Below, piece after piece: positions 34,635 through 43,387 of a stretch of DNA of 64,000 nucleotides. The position numbers and the translations under genes are program-made. Numbering within the stretch: the stretch's first letter is position 1; each line of letters begins with the position of its first letter. The notes under the pieces are model-generated. The model made no database searches. It was not told the origin of the DNA and saw nothing but the letters and a program-made list of their open reading frames with translations. This DNA is from an uncultured Clostridia bacterium (GTDB lineage: Bacteria; Bacillota; Clostridia; Oscillospirales; Oscillospiraceae), in assembly GCA_947644595.1 (NCBI GenBank), contig CANSAE010000006.1:62001-126000 (forward strand), in the 5' to 3' direction.

Positions 34635-35079
34635 AATATTTCTCCCTTTTTGATTTCTGTTAATATCGTAACAACTTTCAATGAGGGCTTCAAGTTACAT
34701 ACCATTCCGTCTGTTCTATGCCAGTACACTTTCAATACGATGTAACGGCATTTGCACAGGCTGACACCTTCGCCGAGTAAATTGTCAAGGGTACAGATTC
34801 TTCACCTATGCAAGCGTACGCAGGTGCGCTATACTGAACGCATATTTAGACGAAAAAAGCCACAGGAGAAGTGCGCCCAGTCCCGAATCTGGGCAGTAAA
34901 CAAGCTGATGTCCAAGTAATCCAAAGGCCAAATAGGAATAGAATATCTGAACACGAACCTGGAAACGAAGAAATTTGTTTTCAGGCTTTTTCTGTCCAAA
35001 AACAAGCCACCGGCGTGAGCAACGGTTTGGAACTTGTCACTCCAACCGCCAAGGGGTATAACAAAGGAGAACTTATCAT
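34635..35079. other. Intergenic region with no clear gene
   Basis: About 450 bases. Short frames exist (for instance plus strand 34871-35104) but none resembles a known family. The last part may be decayed sequence upstream of the integrase remnant. Confidence 0.35.
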
Positions 35080-35121
35080 GTGGAAAACCTCGGGATCTGC
35101 ATAAGCCTTGCAACTCAATTA

Positions 35122-35290
35122 GACAAGCTGGCCCACATCAGCTGCAAGCATTTAATGTCCTACATCCTGAAACGCCAGGCAGACGGCAAATCCGCCAGCA
35201 CCATCAAGACCGACCTTGCGGCAATCCGCTTCCTCCACGACAAGATCGCCAGTCCGAAATACCGCTTGCCTGCCACTAGGGAAAAACTTG
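35122..35290 (+). pseudogene. Integrase remnant (SAM-like N-terminal domain only)
   Basis: The frame LDKLAHISCKHLMSYILKRQ, then GKSASTIKTDLAAIRFLHDK and RLPATREKL, resembles the core-binding SAM-like domain of clostridial tyrosine recombinases. No catalytic domain follows; the frame runs into the terminator and tRNA gene at 35.30-35.43 kb. It seems to be a truncated leftover beside a tRNA-Ser gene. Confidence 0.6.
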
Positions 35291-35303
35291 CCAAAACGCA
35301 AAG

Positions 35304-35339
35304 AAAAAGCCTTGAATCCCTTACGGTTCAAGGCTTTTT
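35304..35339 (-). terminator. Terminator of tRNA-Ser(GCU)
   Basis: AAAAAGCCTTGAA pairs with TTCAAGGCTTTTT across a ten-base loop; the T run is at the 3' end on either strand. It starts four bases after the tRNA CCA end on the minus strand. Confidence 0.88.
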
Positions 35340-35342
35340 CAC

Positions 35343-35434
35343 TGGCGCAGAAGGAGGGATTTGAACCCTCGCGCGGCTCAACACCGCCTACTCCCTTAGC
35401 AGGGGAGCCCCTTCGGCCTCTTGGGTACTTCTGC
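35343..35434 (-). tRNA. tRNA-Ser (anticodon GCU)
   Basis: A 92-nt class II tRNA with a seven-pair acceptor (GCAGAAG / CTTCTGC), encoded G-CCA end, anticodon stem CTCCC/GGGAG around loop CTGCTAA (anticodon GCT), a long variable arm, and the T-arm GAGGGTTCAAATCCCTC. It reads AGC/AGU serine codons. Confidence 0.95.
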
Positions 35435-35464
35435 AAGCCGAAAGCAAATCTTTATTGCCTTGGT

Positions 35465-35493
35465 ATGATACCATAGGCAATAAAGATTGTCAA
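35465..35493 (-). promoter_or_regulatory. Promoter of tRNA-Ser(GCU), within an inverted repeat
   Basis: On the minus strand TTGACA (35493-35488), 17 bp, TATCAT (35470-35465). The region is also a long inverted repeat (AATCTTTATTGCC at about 35450 and GGCAATAAAGATT ending near 35488), lying between the Na/Pi gene and the tRNA, that could end transcription from upstream. Confidence 0.75.
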
Positions 35494-35515
35494 GGGAAAC
35501 TTATACAAGCCTCCC

Positions 35516-37264
35516 TCACTGCGGCAAATGGTATTTTTCCTGAAAGGCCGTATAAGTTTCCCGGAAAAACCGGTCGTCCGACGCCTTGAGCCGGTCCAGA
35601 TAAATGTGGGCGTCGTAGGTATTTTTCCCCGACTGAATGATGCAGATGGCAATATTGGAGCAGTGGTCCGCGATGCGTTCAAAGGACGTGATGAGGTCCG
35701 TGAGCACAAAACCCAGCAGGGTGGTGCACTCGCCCCGCTGCAAACGCTCGATGTGCCGGGCCTTGATCTGCACGTTCAGATTGTCAATGACCTCCTCCAA
35801 AGGCTCCACTCGCTTGGCGATGGCAGGGTCGTTTTTCAAAAACGCGTCGGTGGTCAGGGTGATGATCTCCGCTACCGCGGTGCCCATCACGGTCAGCTCC
35901 TCCTGGGCGCTGCCGGAAAATTCCAGTTCCTTTTCCTGCATCTCCACGGCGGTCTCCATAATATTCACCGCATGGTCGGAGATGCGCTCATAGTCTCCGA
36001 TGCAGTGGAGCAGCCGGGACAGCTCGCTCCGGTCCGCCAGATTCATTTCATGACCGGAGAGCTCCGCCATATAAGTGCCCAGCCGGTCCTCGTACAGATC
36101 CACCTTGTTTTCCAGGGTCTCCACCGTCTCCACATGCGCCCGGGAAAAATCCCCCAGGTTCCGCAGCGCGAGAATGGCGTTGTCCCGTGCCATGACCGCC
36201 ATTTCCATGGTCAGGTCCCTGCTGGTCTGCACGGCGATGGTGGGCGTGGAAATGAAGCGGGTATCCAGCATGGCAAACTTTTCTTCCTCGGGACTGTCGG
36301 GATAGATCCGCTTGGAGATCCCCACCAGTACCCGGTCAAAGGGCAGCAGCAGCAAAGCGATGACGGTCTTATAGCCCGTATGGGTCAAGGCAATGGACAC
36401 ATAGCCCATGGTCTGCGCCCCCAGCGTCAGTCCCAGCTTGCTTGCGATGATAAACGCCGCCAGCACCGCCACAGCGCCGATGACATTGTACAGCAGTGCG
36501 ATGATGGCCGCCCGCCTGCCGTTGGTAGGGCCGCCCACGCCGGAAAACACCACAATGATGGTCGCGCCGATGTTGATGCCGATGATGATAGGCAGCGCCG
36601 TGGCAAAATTCACCACTCCGGTGGCGGACAGCGCCTGCAAAATGCCCACAGACGCGGAGGACGACTGAATGGTCACCGCCAGCACAAAGCCGATGATCAC
36701 GCCGATGATGGGATTGGAAAACAGGGTAAGCACCTGGATGATGACCGGAGATTCCTTAATGGGGTCCAGAGCGCCGGACATAAAGTCCATGCCGTACATG
36801 AGTACGGAAAAGCCCAGAAAGATCATGGCCAGATCCTTCCACTTATCCCGCTTACAGAACAGGAGCATAAAAGCCCCCACCCCTGCCAGAATGGGCACAA
36901 AGCTGTCAGGGTTCAGCAGCCGCAGGAAAAAAGAATCCCCATTGATGGTGTTCAGACATAAGATCCACGCCGTGGCCGTGGTGCCGATATTGGCGCCCAT
37001 AATGACCGGAATGGAATTGAGCAGGGACATGATGCCCGTGTTCACAAAACCGATGACCATCACGCTGGTAGCCGCCGACGATTGGATGATCGCCGTCACG
37101 GCGGTGCCCAGCAGCAGCCCCTTCAGCCGGCTGGAGGTCAGCCCTTCCAGCACGGTTTTCAGCCGGCCGCCTGCCTGCCGCCCGATGGCGTCGCCCATAA
37201 TGTGCATACCGAACAAAAACAATCCGATGCCGCCGAACAACTGGAACAGGGAAAAAATATCCAT
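35516..37264 (-). CDS. Na+/phosphate cotransporter with PhoU-like domain (NptA family)
   Basis: A 582-residue protein. The first 330 residues hold two Na_Pi_cotrans repeats with the QSSAA/QSSSA signatures: GTAVTAIIQSSAATSVMVIG and LAVTIQSSSASVGILQALSA. Residues about 350-560 form a helical PhoU-like cytoplasmic domain with paired repeats (LGTYMAELSGHEM..., ...TSFERIADHCSNIAI). It imports phosphate with sodium and may sense phosphate. AAGGAG precedes the start codon. Confidence 0.92.
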   Translation of the reverse strand: MDIFSLFQLFGGIGLFLFGMHIMGDAIGRQAGGRLKTVLEGLTSSRLKGLLLGTAVTAIIQSSAATSVMVIGFVNTGIMSLLNSIPVIMGANIGTTATAWILCLNTINGDSFFLRLLNPDSFVPILAGVGAFMLLFCKRDKWKDLAMIFLGFSVLMYGMDFMSGALDPIKESPVIIQVLTLFSNPIIGVIIGFVLAVTIQSSSASVGILQALSATGVVNFATALPIIIGINIGATIIVVFSGVGGPTNGRRAAIIALLYNVIGAVAVLAAFIIASKLGLTLGAQTMGYVSIALTHTGYKTVIALLLLPFDRVLVGISKRIYPDSPEEEKFAMLDTRFISTPTIAVQTSRDLTMEMAVMARDNAILALRNLGDFSRAHVETVETLENKVDLYEDRLGTYMAELSGHEMNLADRSELSRLLHCIGDYERISDHAVNIMETAVEMQEKELEFSGSAQEELTVMGTAVAEIITLTTDAFLKNDPAIAKRVEPLEEVIDNLNVQIKARHIERLQRGECTTLLGFVLTDLITSFERIADHCSNIAICIIQSGKNTYDAHIYLDRLKASDDRFFRETYTAFQEKYHLPQ

Positions 37265-37305
37265 AGACGCTCCTTAAGGTGTAAAATTCGGAATGATACG
37301 ACTTT

Positions 37306-37335
37306 ATTATAACAGGAACTGTACAAGCCATTCAA
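37306..37335 (-). promoter_or_regulatory. Promoter of the Na+/phosphate cotransporter
   Basis: On the minus strand TTGAAT (37335-37330), 18 bp, TATAAT (37311-37306), about 40 bases ahead of the start codon. Confidence 0.65.
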
Positions 37336-37385
37336 GTAGCAATGGCAAACTTTGGTCAAGTTAATAAAATATCAATACGACCCAC

Positions 37386-37414
37386 TTGCCAAGGAGGAAA
37401 GATTCATGTATAAT
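37386..37414 (+). promoter_or_regulatory. Promoter of tRNA-Ser(UGA)
   Basis: TTGCCA at 37386-37391, 17 bp, TATAAT at 37409-37414, 14 bases before the tRNA. Confidence 0.8.
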
Positions 37415-37427
37415 AAAAGCCTCGTTT

Positions 37428-37519
37428 GGAGAGATACCCAAGTGGTTGAAGGGTCCGGTCTTGAAAACCGGTAGGCGGGTCATTCCCGTGCGTGGGTTCG
37501 AATCCCACTCTCTCCGCCA
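37428..37519 (+). tRNA. tRNA-Ser (anticodon UGA)
   Basis: A 92-nt class II tRNA: acceptor GGAGAGA / TCTCTCC, anticodon stem CCGGT/ACCGG around a loop with TGA, long variable arm (GGCGGGTCATTCCCGTGC), T-arm GTGGGTTCGAATCCCAC and encoded CCA. It reads UCN codons, mainly UCA. Confidence 0.95.
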
Positions 37520-37527
37520 GCACAGAA

Positions 37528-37588
37528 GTTCCCATCAGGGTTCCGTTTCCGCCGTTGGGTGAAAACAAAAACCTGATGGGAATTTTTT
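37528..37588 (+). terminator. Terminator after tRNA-Ser(UGA)
   Basis: TTCCCATCAGGGTT pairs with AACCTGATGGGAA across a long loop, then T6. A second hairpin, AAGAGCACCGC/GCGGTGCTCTT, lies at about 37610-37636. Confidence 0.85.
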
Positions 37589-37713
37589 CTCTTCTCGCAG
37601 CGTCCTAAAAAGAGCACCGCTTGCCGCGGTGCTCTTCTGCTTTTTGGAGAACATATTTTTTATTCAACAAAATCACGGTGCGATTTTTGTGATACCTATT
37701 TGAACATATACTC

Positions 37714-37742
37714 TTGTATACCGGGGGATTGCGTAGTATTAT
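37714..37742 (+). promoter_or_regulatory. Probable promoter of the riboswitch-SLH leader
   Basis: TTGTAT at 37714-37719, 17 bp, TATTAT at 37737-37742. It would give a leader of about 700 bases before the SLH-protein start. The first 180 bases of that leader hold no structure I recognise. Confidence 0.5.
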
Positions 37743-37931
37743 ATAAGTGGCTTGTTGGCGAATTTTGGAGTTCCCGCAATTTCCTCTTTGGACGCCAAAT
37801 TCTGCCGCTGTGGGATATGAGCTTTCACCGGGAAAGGAAGGGACAACGCATTTTTACAGGTGATATCCTTCGGCCGCATGGTCTGTTCCCTGTGCCAACG
37901 GACTTTGCAGGACATTTACAGCCATCCGCAA

Positions 37932-38069
37932 ACGGCACAGTTGGGGCAAACCATGGGAAACCGTGGGACGCAAAGCTATGGGGTCTAAGACCGCGGTCAC
38001 AGACGGGCAAAGCACCACATTCAGGGCAAAGGTGCTTTGTGCGGAACGCGGAGATGACAGCCCGGCCGC
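37932..38069 (+). ncRNA. c-di-GMP-I (GEMM-I) riboswitch-like unit A
   Basis: Core: GGCAAACCATGGGAAACCGT, then GGGACGCAAAGC and GGGTCTAA. This matches the GEMM-I aptamer (GGCAAACC, GAAA tetraloop hairpin, GGGACGCAAAGC, CTAA). The base before CAAACC is G, as in c-di-GMP rather than cGAMP sensors. A variable hairpin (AAAGCACC/GGTGCTTT) follows, and the unit ends with GATGACAGCCCGGCCGC, similar to the conserved GEMM 3' end. Limits are approximate. Confidence 0.8.
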
Positions 38070-38200
38070 TAATTTTGGCAAACCACGGGAAACCGTGGGA
38101 CGCAAAGCTATGGGAACTAAACGTTTATTGACCCCTAGGGGTCAATCAGCGAAACATGGTTTCGCTGCAAAAAACGCAGGTCAGCCCGGCCGCAAAATTA
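38070..38200 (+). ncRNA. c-di-GMP-I (GEMM-I) riboswitch-like unit B
   Basis: Core: GGCAAACCACGGGAAACCGT, GGGACGCAAAGC and CTAA. The closing stem is clear: TAATTTTG (38070-38077) pairs with CAAAATTA (38193-38200). Two variable hairpins (TTGACCCC/GGGGTCAA and AGCGAAAC/GTTTCGCT) precede the 3' motif GTCAGCCCGGCCGC. This is the best-formed of the four units. Confidence 0.82.
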
Positions 38201-38299
38201 GCAAACCAAAGGAAACTTTGGGACGCAAAGCTACGGGGGCTAAGGTATCTGGGTTCCTGCGTATCGCAGGGCAATGACGCTATGCCAGCCCAGCCGCAC
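38195..38299 (+). ncRNA. c-di-GMP-I (GEMM-I) riboswitch-like unit C
   Basis: Core: GCAAACCAAAGGAAACTTTG, GGGACGCAAAGC and GGGGGCTAA. A CCTGCG-TATC-CGCAGG-like hairpin lies in the variable part and CCAGCCCAGCCGC ends the unit. Its first bases overlap the 3' closing strand of unit B. Confidence 0.78.
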
Positions 38300-38395
38300 C
38301 GCAAACCGCCGGAAACGGCGGGACGCAAAGCTATGGGGCTAAATCGCCGGCTTTCAAACGAGTTGCTGAAAGCCCGCTCGTTCGATGGCAGGCGA
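38295..38395 (+). ncRNA. c-di-GMP-I (GEMM-I) riboswitch-like unit D
   Basis: Core: GCAAACCGCCGGAAACGGC, GGGACGCAAAGC and GGGGCTAA. The 3' end (GATGGCAGGCGACACGC) is less like the consensus than in A-C. Downstream, CCTTTGC (about 38418) could pair with GCAAAG near the ribosome site (about 38438), which would suit control of translation; this is by eye. Confidence 0.72.
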
Positions 38396-38460
38396 CACGC
38401 TCGCCAAGCCGCCGGATCCTTTGCATCCGAAAATTAAGCAAAGAAAGGAAAGAAAATAAG

Positions 38461-41400
38461 ATGAGTCATTATAAAACTCTGAGTAAGCGCGGATTGGCCC
38501 TGGTCCTCGCTTTGGTGATGCTGTTCACCCTTCTGCCGGTCTCCGCACTGGCGGAAGAAAGCGAGAACGGCATCAATCCCCAAGTCGAAACATCGCAGGA
38601 TGCCGGAATCAACAGCTTTGATGCTTTGGCGACAGCTGTTAAAGGTGCCAGTGATGTACAGCAAACGGTCATCACATTGAGTGATTCGTTTGAGGCCTCT
38701 GATTCTATTATCATCGGCTATAAGAACATCGTTCTTGATCTGAACGGACAAACGATCACTACCACAAGCAGCAAAAGCTTATTTATCATCAATAATCCCG
38801 CTGGTTTGCTGACCATCAAAGACAGCGTTGGCGGCGGCACTGTCGTCTGCAATAAGAGCTCCGCTAATCTGATTGATGTTTTTGCCGGAACATTTGTTTT
38901 GGAAAGCGGTGAACTGAAGGCACACGCGGACAATACTATAGCTGTTTACATCGCCAGTTCCTCGGATAGCAACGCCATTATCACCGGTGGTAGAATCACC
39001 GCCGATAATGGTGACGCCGCTATTTTAAACGGCAACTCCTGCACCATTGAGGGTGGCGACATTAGTGGTAAGATTAACCTTGTTGATGGCTTCAGCACCA
39101 CCACCATCACCGGAGGTACGTTTACGGACAAAGAGACCGTGAACAACATTCTCGAGGGAAGCGGTTACGTTCTGGATGAGACCGGAAGCCTCACAGTTGA
39201 CGAAGCTAATAACAACTTCGCCGCCAAGGTCGGCAACAAGGGTTATGACACCCTGCAGGCCGCAGTTGATGCGGGCGGTGAGGTGAAGCTGCTGAAGGAC
39301 GTGACTGAGAACATCATCGTCAACGGCACCGTCGTTCTGGATTTGAACGGCAAAGTGCTCAACGGTGATATGACGGCAACACCGAAAGTGGGCAGTGTTG
39401 TGACCAATAACGGAACACTTACCGTTAAGGACAGCGTCGGCGGCGGTGAAATCACCCGCGACGAGACCGGAGCTGGCAACCACAGCGGTCATGACTACAT
39501 GATCTTTAACCACGGTGAATTGACCATTGAAGGCGGTCATGTCTATTCCCAGTGCACAAGGGACAATGCCCCCTCTGTCATCTGCAACCAAGGCACCGGC
39601 GGCAAAACCGCCACTATGCTTTTGAACGATGGTCTGATTTCCAATTCCTGGGGCATCGTGGTAAAGAACGACGACTACAGCGCTCTGGAAATGACCGGCG
39701 GCAAAATTCAGGTGACCTCCGATACCCATGACACGCCGCCAAAGGCTTGGGCTGGCATCCAAAACTGGACCACTGCCACCATCACCGGCGGTGAAATTGA
39801 AGGCATCCTGCCCATCGTAGCGTATTCCTACACATACGGAGGCACAAACTACGATTCCCACACCATTATCGACGGGAACGTTATCGTGACCGGGCAGATT
39901 CAGGCAATCAAGTATTCTCCCAGTGACACCAGTAAATCCAAGATCGAAATCAAGGGCGGCACGTTCTGCAATATCGTGGCCGGCTCTGAGTACGATCAAT
40001 TGAGCCTGGGTTCCACGGAAGGACTTGAAGGTGAAATCGAAGTCACCGGGGGTACATTCAGCAGCGATGTGAGCGCTTACATTGCAGACGGCTATGAGCA
40101 GGTTGACGGTGTCGTAAGCACAGACGTGACCCTGAGTGAGGACGATGTTGCGATGGTCAACGGCCAGTACTTCGCCGTTTTTCAAAATGCCATCAATGCC
40201 GCCAACGCCGGCGATACTGTGACATTGGTGAATGACGCAGTCGAAAGCGTCATTATCAACAACACGATAACGCTGGACCTGAACGGGCATAAACTTGTCA
40301 ATGCCGAGCAGGCACAGAATTCAAGCGTTGCCAGCTCGGATCGCAAGCACACCATTACTGTTACTGGTAACGGTACGCTGACCGTTCAGGGCACCGGTAC
40401 GGTGGACAACGTAAGTCACGGCCAGGCCGCCATCTATAACGAAATCAATGGCACTATCATTCTGAACGGCGGTACGTTCACCCGCAGCGCCGAGGAAGGC
40501 ACCAGTATTCTCGGTGAGGACGGGAAATGGACCAACAGTGCCAATGGGAACTCCTGGTATACCATTACAAACCTTGGCTCAATGACAATCAATGACGGTG
40601 TTACAATCTCCCAAGGTTACCAAAAAGAGGACGGCAGCTGGACCGGAAGTTTCTCCAGTCTGTTCGACAGTGGCTGGGTCAAACCTGCAGATAACACAGA
40701 AAACGCCGCAGCTACTGTCACCATCAATGGTGGCACATTCCTTCGCGGTAAGGCTTCTTTGAAAAACGATTCGTTCAGCACAATGACCGTAAACGGCGGC
40801 AGCTTCCTCGACGCCAGCAATTGGTCTGTGAACAACTATGGCAATTTGATCATTCACAACGGCGTGTTTGAGAGCGTCCGCAGCGGCCTGTACAACGGCA
40901 GTGGTTCCTTGACCGTAAGCGGCGGCAGCTTTAAGTACGATTCAGGCCTTTCTGGCATTTTCAATGCTGAAGGTTGTGAACTGAATGTTATCGGCGGCCA
41001 ATATGCTAACGAAGATGTAAAGCCCTACCTTGCAAAAGGCTATACGACCAAAGAAACCGCTGATGGAGCCGGCATGTGGGAAATCGTTATAGATGAATCT
41101 TCTGACGTGTTCGTTGCCCGCATCGGCAATGTGGGGTATGAGACTTTGCAGACAGCTATTGATTCTGCTTTGGCCGGCAATACCGTGGTAATTCTGAAGG
41201 ATGTGGAAGAGAGTGTCGTAATTGCAGCAGAGCAGGACATCACTCTGGACCTGAATGGCAAAACGCTGTCTGGCAGCAATAACCATACCGTTATCAACAA
41301 GGGTACATTGACGATCACTGACAGTGCTTTTTCTGCCGCAAACGGAGATGAAAGCCAGATGGGCAAGATCGTTGGCGTGAACTATGTTTATAACAACGGT

Positions 41401-43314
41401 AAAAACAGCAGCGGAAAAATCGCCGTGGTAAATGAGGAAACCGCTACATGCTATATTGAGAGCGGCTTGATTACCAGACAGCCTTATCTTGCAGCGGATG
41501 AAGCGGGTCAAGTCCAGAATCACTGGAGCAACAGCAACTACACCGTGCAGAACATGGGAACCATGTACATTACGGGCGGTTTGATCGTCAATAACTCCAC
41601 TTACAGCAATCTGGTAGTAAATTTCACCAAGAAAAACAACTCCTATATTGATGGTTACAACGCTGTGATGAATATTTCCGGAGGGATGCTGCGTCAGGAT
41701 ACCATGAGCGCGCTGAAAAATGATCCCGGAGCGGAAATGAACATTAGTGGCGACGCGGCAGTGGTATGGAGAGTTGCAAGTCCCACCAACTATGCCACAA
41801 ACTTCTACGGTACTGTGAACATGACAGGCGGTACCATCAGGACCAACGGCATTATCCCCATGTTCACGTGGAAAGAGGGCAATGTGGAGTTCCCCGGCGT
41901 GTTCAATATCAGCGGCAATGCCAAGCTGGAGTGCAACATTCTGGAAGCCAATAATGGTGTTACCGGCGATGCATATGTCACAACCAGTCAGCCCACCATC
42001 AACATCTCCGGCGATCCCATGATTACAGTCAATAAGCTGCAAACAGTATGCTTTATTGACAATAAGATGACTGTAGTGGAAAACAGAACCAACGCAGCCA
42101 TCAATGTCGCAGGCGGCACGTTCAGTTCGCCAGTGCTCAGTCAGTACTGCGCCGACGGCTATCTCCCTGTAAGCAAGGGCAAAGCTTATGGTGTCGCGGA
42201 AGGTCCTCTGGAACTGAGCGCTGAATACTTAGCGCTTTTGGTTGGTGAAACTGCTGCATTGACAGTAAAAGCGCCTGACAATGTAATGGGTATAAACTGG
42301 GAATTCGATCCTAATATAATCGGATTCAATCCAGAAGATGGTACCGTAACCGCTCGCGGACGCGGCAATGCAACGATCACGGCAGTTGTTGGCAATCAAA
42401 AAGCAACCTGTACTGTAGTCGTGACCCAGCCTGTCAACAGCGTGACATTGGATCAGGAAACCGCTGATATGATGGTCGGTGGTGAAACAGTGACGTTGAC
42501 CGCAACCATCAACCCCGTATACGCCAACGATCAGACCATCGTCTGGACTTCCAGCAATCCGTCCATTGCAACTGTTGATCAGACCGGCGTCATCACCGCG
42601 GTCGGTGCAGGCACTGCCGTTATTACAGCTACAGTCGGCGGTCAGCGCGCAACCTGCACGGTGACTGTCGCGCCTGCGCCTGTGCCTCCCGGACCTTCCG
42701 GTCCAGTGGGTGGCACTACCATTGAAGATCCGGATGTGCCTCTGGCCTCCGTGCTGCCCTTCGATGACGTGACCGAGGGTCAATGGTTCTATGACGCGGC
42801 AGCCTATGCCTATGAGAACAAATTGATGGCCGGTATCACCGACAATCTCTTTGATCCCCAGGGCGACACCACCCGCGGCATGATCGTGACCATTCTGTAC
42901 CGTCTGGAAGGCGAGCCCGCCGTGAGCGGTACATCCGCGTTTGACGACGTGGCTGCTGACCAGTGGTACACCAATGCCGTCATCTGGGGCACTGCCAACA
43001 AGGTTGTCGCCGGATACGGAGATAGCACCTACCGTCCCACACAGAACATCACCCGTGAGGAACTGGCTGCGATCCTGTATCGCTACGCCGAACTCAAAGG
43101 CTATGATGTCACCGTGACCGAAGGTGCGGCTCTGAACTTCCCCGATGGGGATGAAGTTTCCGAGTATGCTCGGCCCGCCATGCTGTGGGCTGTGGAAAAG
43201 GGCCTCATCAACGGCATGGACAACGGCACCGTCAGCGCCCGTTCCGGCGCGACCCGTGCCCAAGTTGCCACCATTCTGAAAGGCTTTTGCGAAAAATTCG
43301 TGGATGCCGAATGA
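38461..43314 (+). CDS. Giant secreted beta-helix / Ig-like / SLH-domain surface protein
   Basis: A 1617-residue exported protein. Residues 1-31 form a signal peptide (GLALVLALVMLFTLLPVSALA). Residues about 60-1240 contain three to four large repeats with many LDLNGKT-, TITGGTF- and TINGGTF-like motifs, the pattern of right-handed parallel beta-helices. Two bacterial Ig-like (Big2) domains follow at about 1250-1405; the second has WTSSNPSIATVDQTGVITAV. After a Pro/Gly linker, three SLH domains (about 1433-1615; FDDVTEGQWFYDAAAYAYEN and FDDVAADQWYTNAVIWG) should tether it to cell-wall polymers. It may be an adhesin or glycan-binding protein. AAGGAAAG precedes the ATG. The leader suggests control by c-di-GMP. 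Confidence 0.92.
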   Translation: MSHYKTLSKRGLALVLALVMLFTLLPVSALAEESENGINPQVETSQDAGINSFDALATAVKGASDVQQTVITLSDSFEASDSIIIGYKNIVLDLNGQTITTTSSKSLFIINNPAGLLTIKDSVGGGTVVCNKSSANLIDVFAGTFVLESGELKAHADNTIAVYIASSSDSNAIITGGRITADNGDAAILNGNSCTIEGGDISGKINLVDGFSTTTITGGTFTDKETVNNILEGSGYVLDETGSLTVDEANNNFAAKVGNKGYDTLQAAVDAGGEVKLLKDVTENIIVNGTVVLDLNGKVLNGDMTATPKVGSVVTNNGTLTVKDSVGGGEITRDETGAGNHSGHDYMIFNHGELTIEGGHVYSQCTRDNAPSVICNQGTGGKTATMLLNDGLISNSWGIVVKNDDYSALEMTGGKIQVTSDTHDTPPKAWAGIQNWTTATITGGEIEGILPIVAYSYTYGGTNYDSHTIIDGNVIVTGQIQAIKYSPSDTSKSKIEIKGGTFCNIVAGSEYDQLSLGSTEGLEGEIEVTGGTFSSDVSAYIADGYEQVDGVVSTDVTLSEDDVAMVNGQYFAVFQNAINAANAGDTVTLVNDAVESVIINNTITLDLNGHKLVNAEQAQNSSVASSDRKHTITVTGNGTLTVQGTGTVDNVSHGQAAIYNEINGTIILNGGTFTRSAEEGTSILGEDGKWTNSANGNSWYTITNLGSMTINDGVTISQGYQKEDGSWTGSFSSLFDSGWVKPADNTENAAATVTINGGTFLRGKASLKNDSFSTMTVNGGSFLDASNWSVNNYGNLIIHNGVFESVRSGLYNGSGSLTVSGGSFKYDSGLSGIFNAEGCELNVIGGQYANEDVKPYLAKGYTTKETADGAGMWEIVIDESSDVFVARIGNVGYETLQTAIDSALAGNTVVILKDVEESVVIAAEQDITLDLNGKTLSGSNNHTVINKGTLTITDSAFSAANGDESQMGKIVGVNYVYNNGKNSSGKIAVVNEETATCYIESGLITRQPYLAADEAGQVQNHWSNSNYTVQNMGTMYITGGLIVNNSTYSNLVVNFTKKNNSYIDGYNAVMNISGGMLRQDTMSALKNDPGAEMNISGDAAVVWRVASPTNYATNFYGTVNMTGGTIRTNGIIPMFTWKEGNVEFPGVFNISGNAKLECNILEANNGVTGDAYVTTSQPTINISGDPMITVNKLQTVCFIDNKMTVVENRTNAAINVAGGTFSSPVLSQYCADGYLPVSKGKAYGVAEGPLELSAEYLALLVGETAALTVKAPDNVMGINWEFDPNIIGFNPEDGTVTARGRGNATITAVVGNQKATCTVVVTQPVNSVTLDQETADMMVGGETVTLTATINPVYANDQTIVWTSSNPSIATVDQTGVITAVGAGTAVITATVGGQRATCTVTVAPAPVPPGPSGPVGGTTIEDPDVPLASVLPFDDVTEGQWFYDAAAYAYENKLMAGITDNLFDPQGDTTRGMIVTILYRLEGEPAVSGTSAFDDVAADQWYTNAVIWGTANKVVAGYGDSTYRPTQNITREELAAILYRYAELKGYDVTVTEGAALNFPDGDEVSEYARPAMLWAVEKGLINGMDNGTVSARSGATRAQVATILKGFCEKFVDAE

Positions 43315-43344
43315 TTGGTGACCACCGAAATCCCTAAATAGGGG

Positions 43345-43376
43345 CAGCCCCATGGCATTGCCATGGGGCTGTTTTT
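43345..43376 (+). terminator. Terminator of the SLH-protein gene
   Basis: CAGCCCCATGGC-ATT-GCCATGGGGCTG with a T5 tail, a perfect 12-bp stem. Confidence 0.92.
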
Positions 43377-43387
43377 CTTTGTGCTTT

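Noticed and set aside
34829..35113. Short frames on both strands before the integrase remnant
   Set aside because: No family resemblance, and they conflict with each other. They probably reflect decayed sequence.
37930..38340. Spaced repeats of about 23 bases, at first sight like a small CRISPR array
   Set aside because: Units are unevenly spaced, differ in the hairpin bases in a compensatory way, and match the GEMM-I riboswitch core. No cas genes are nearby.
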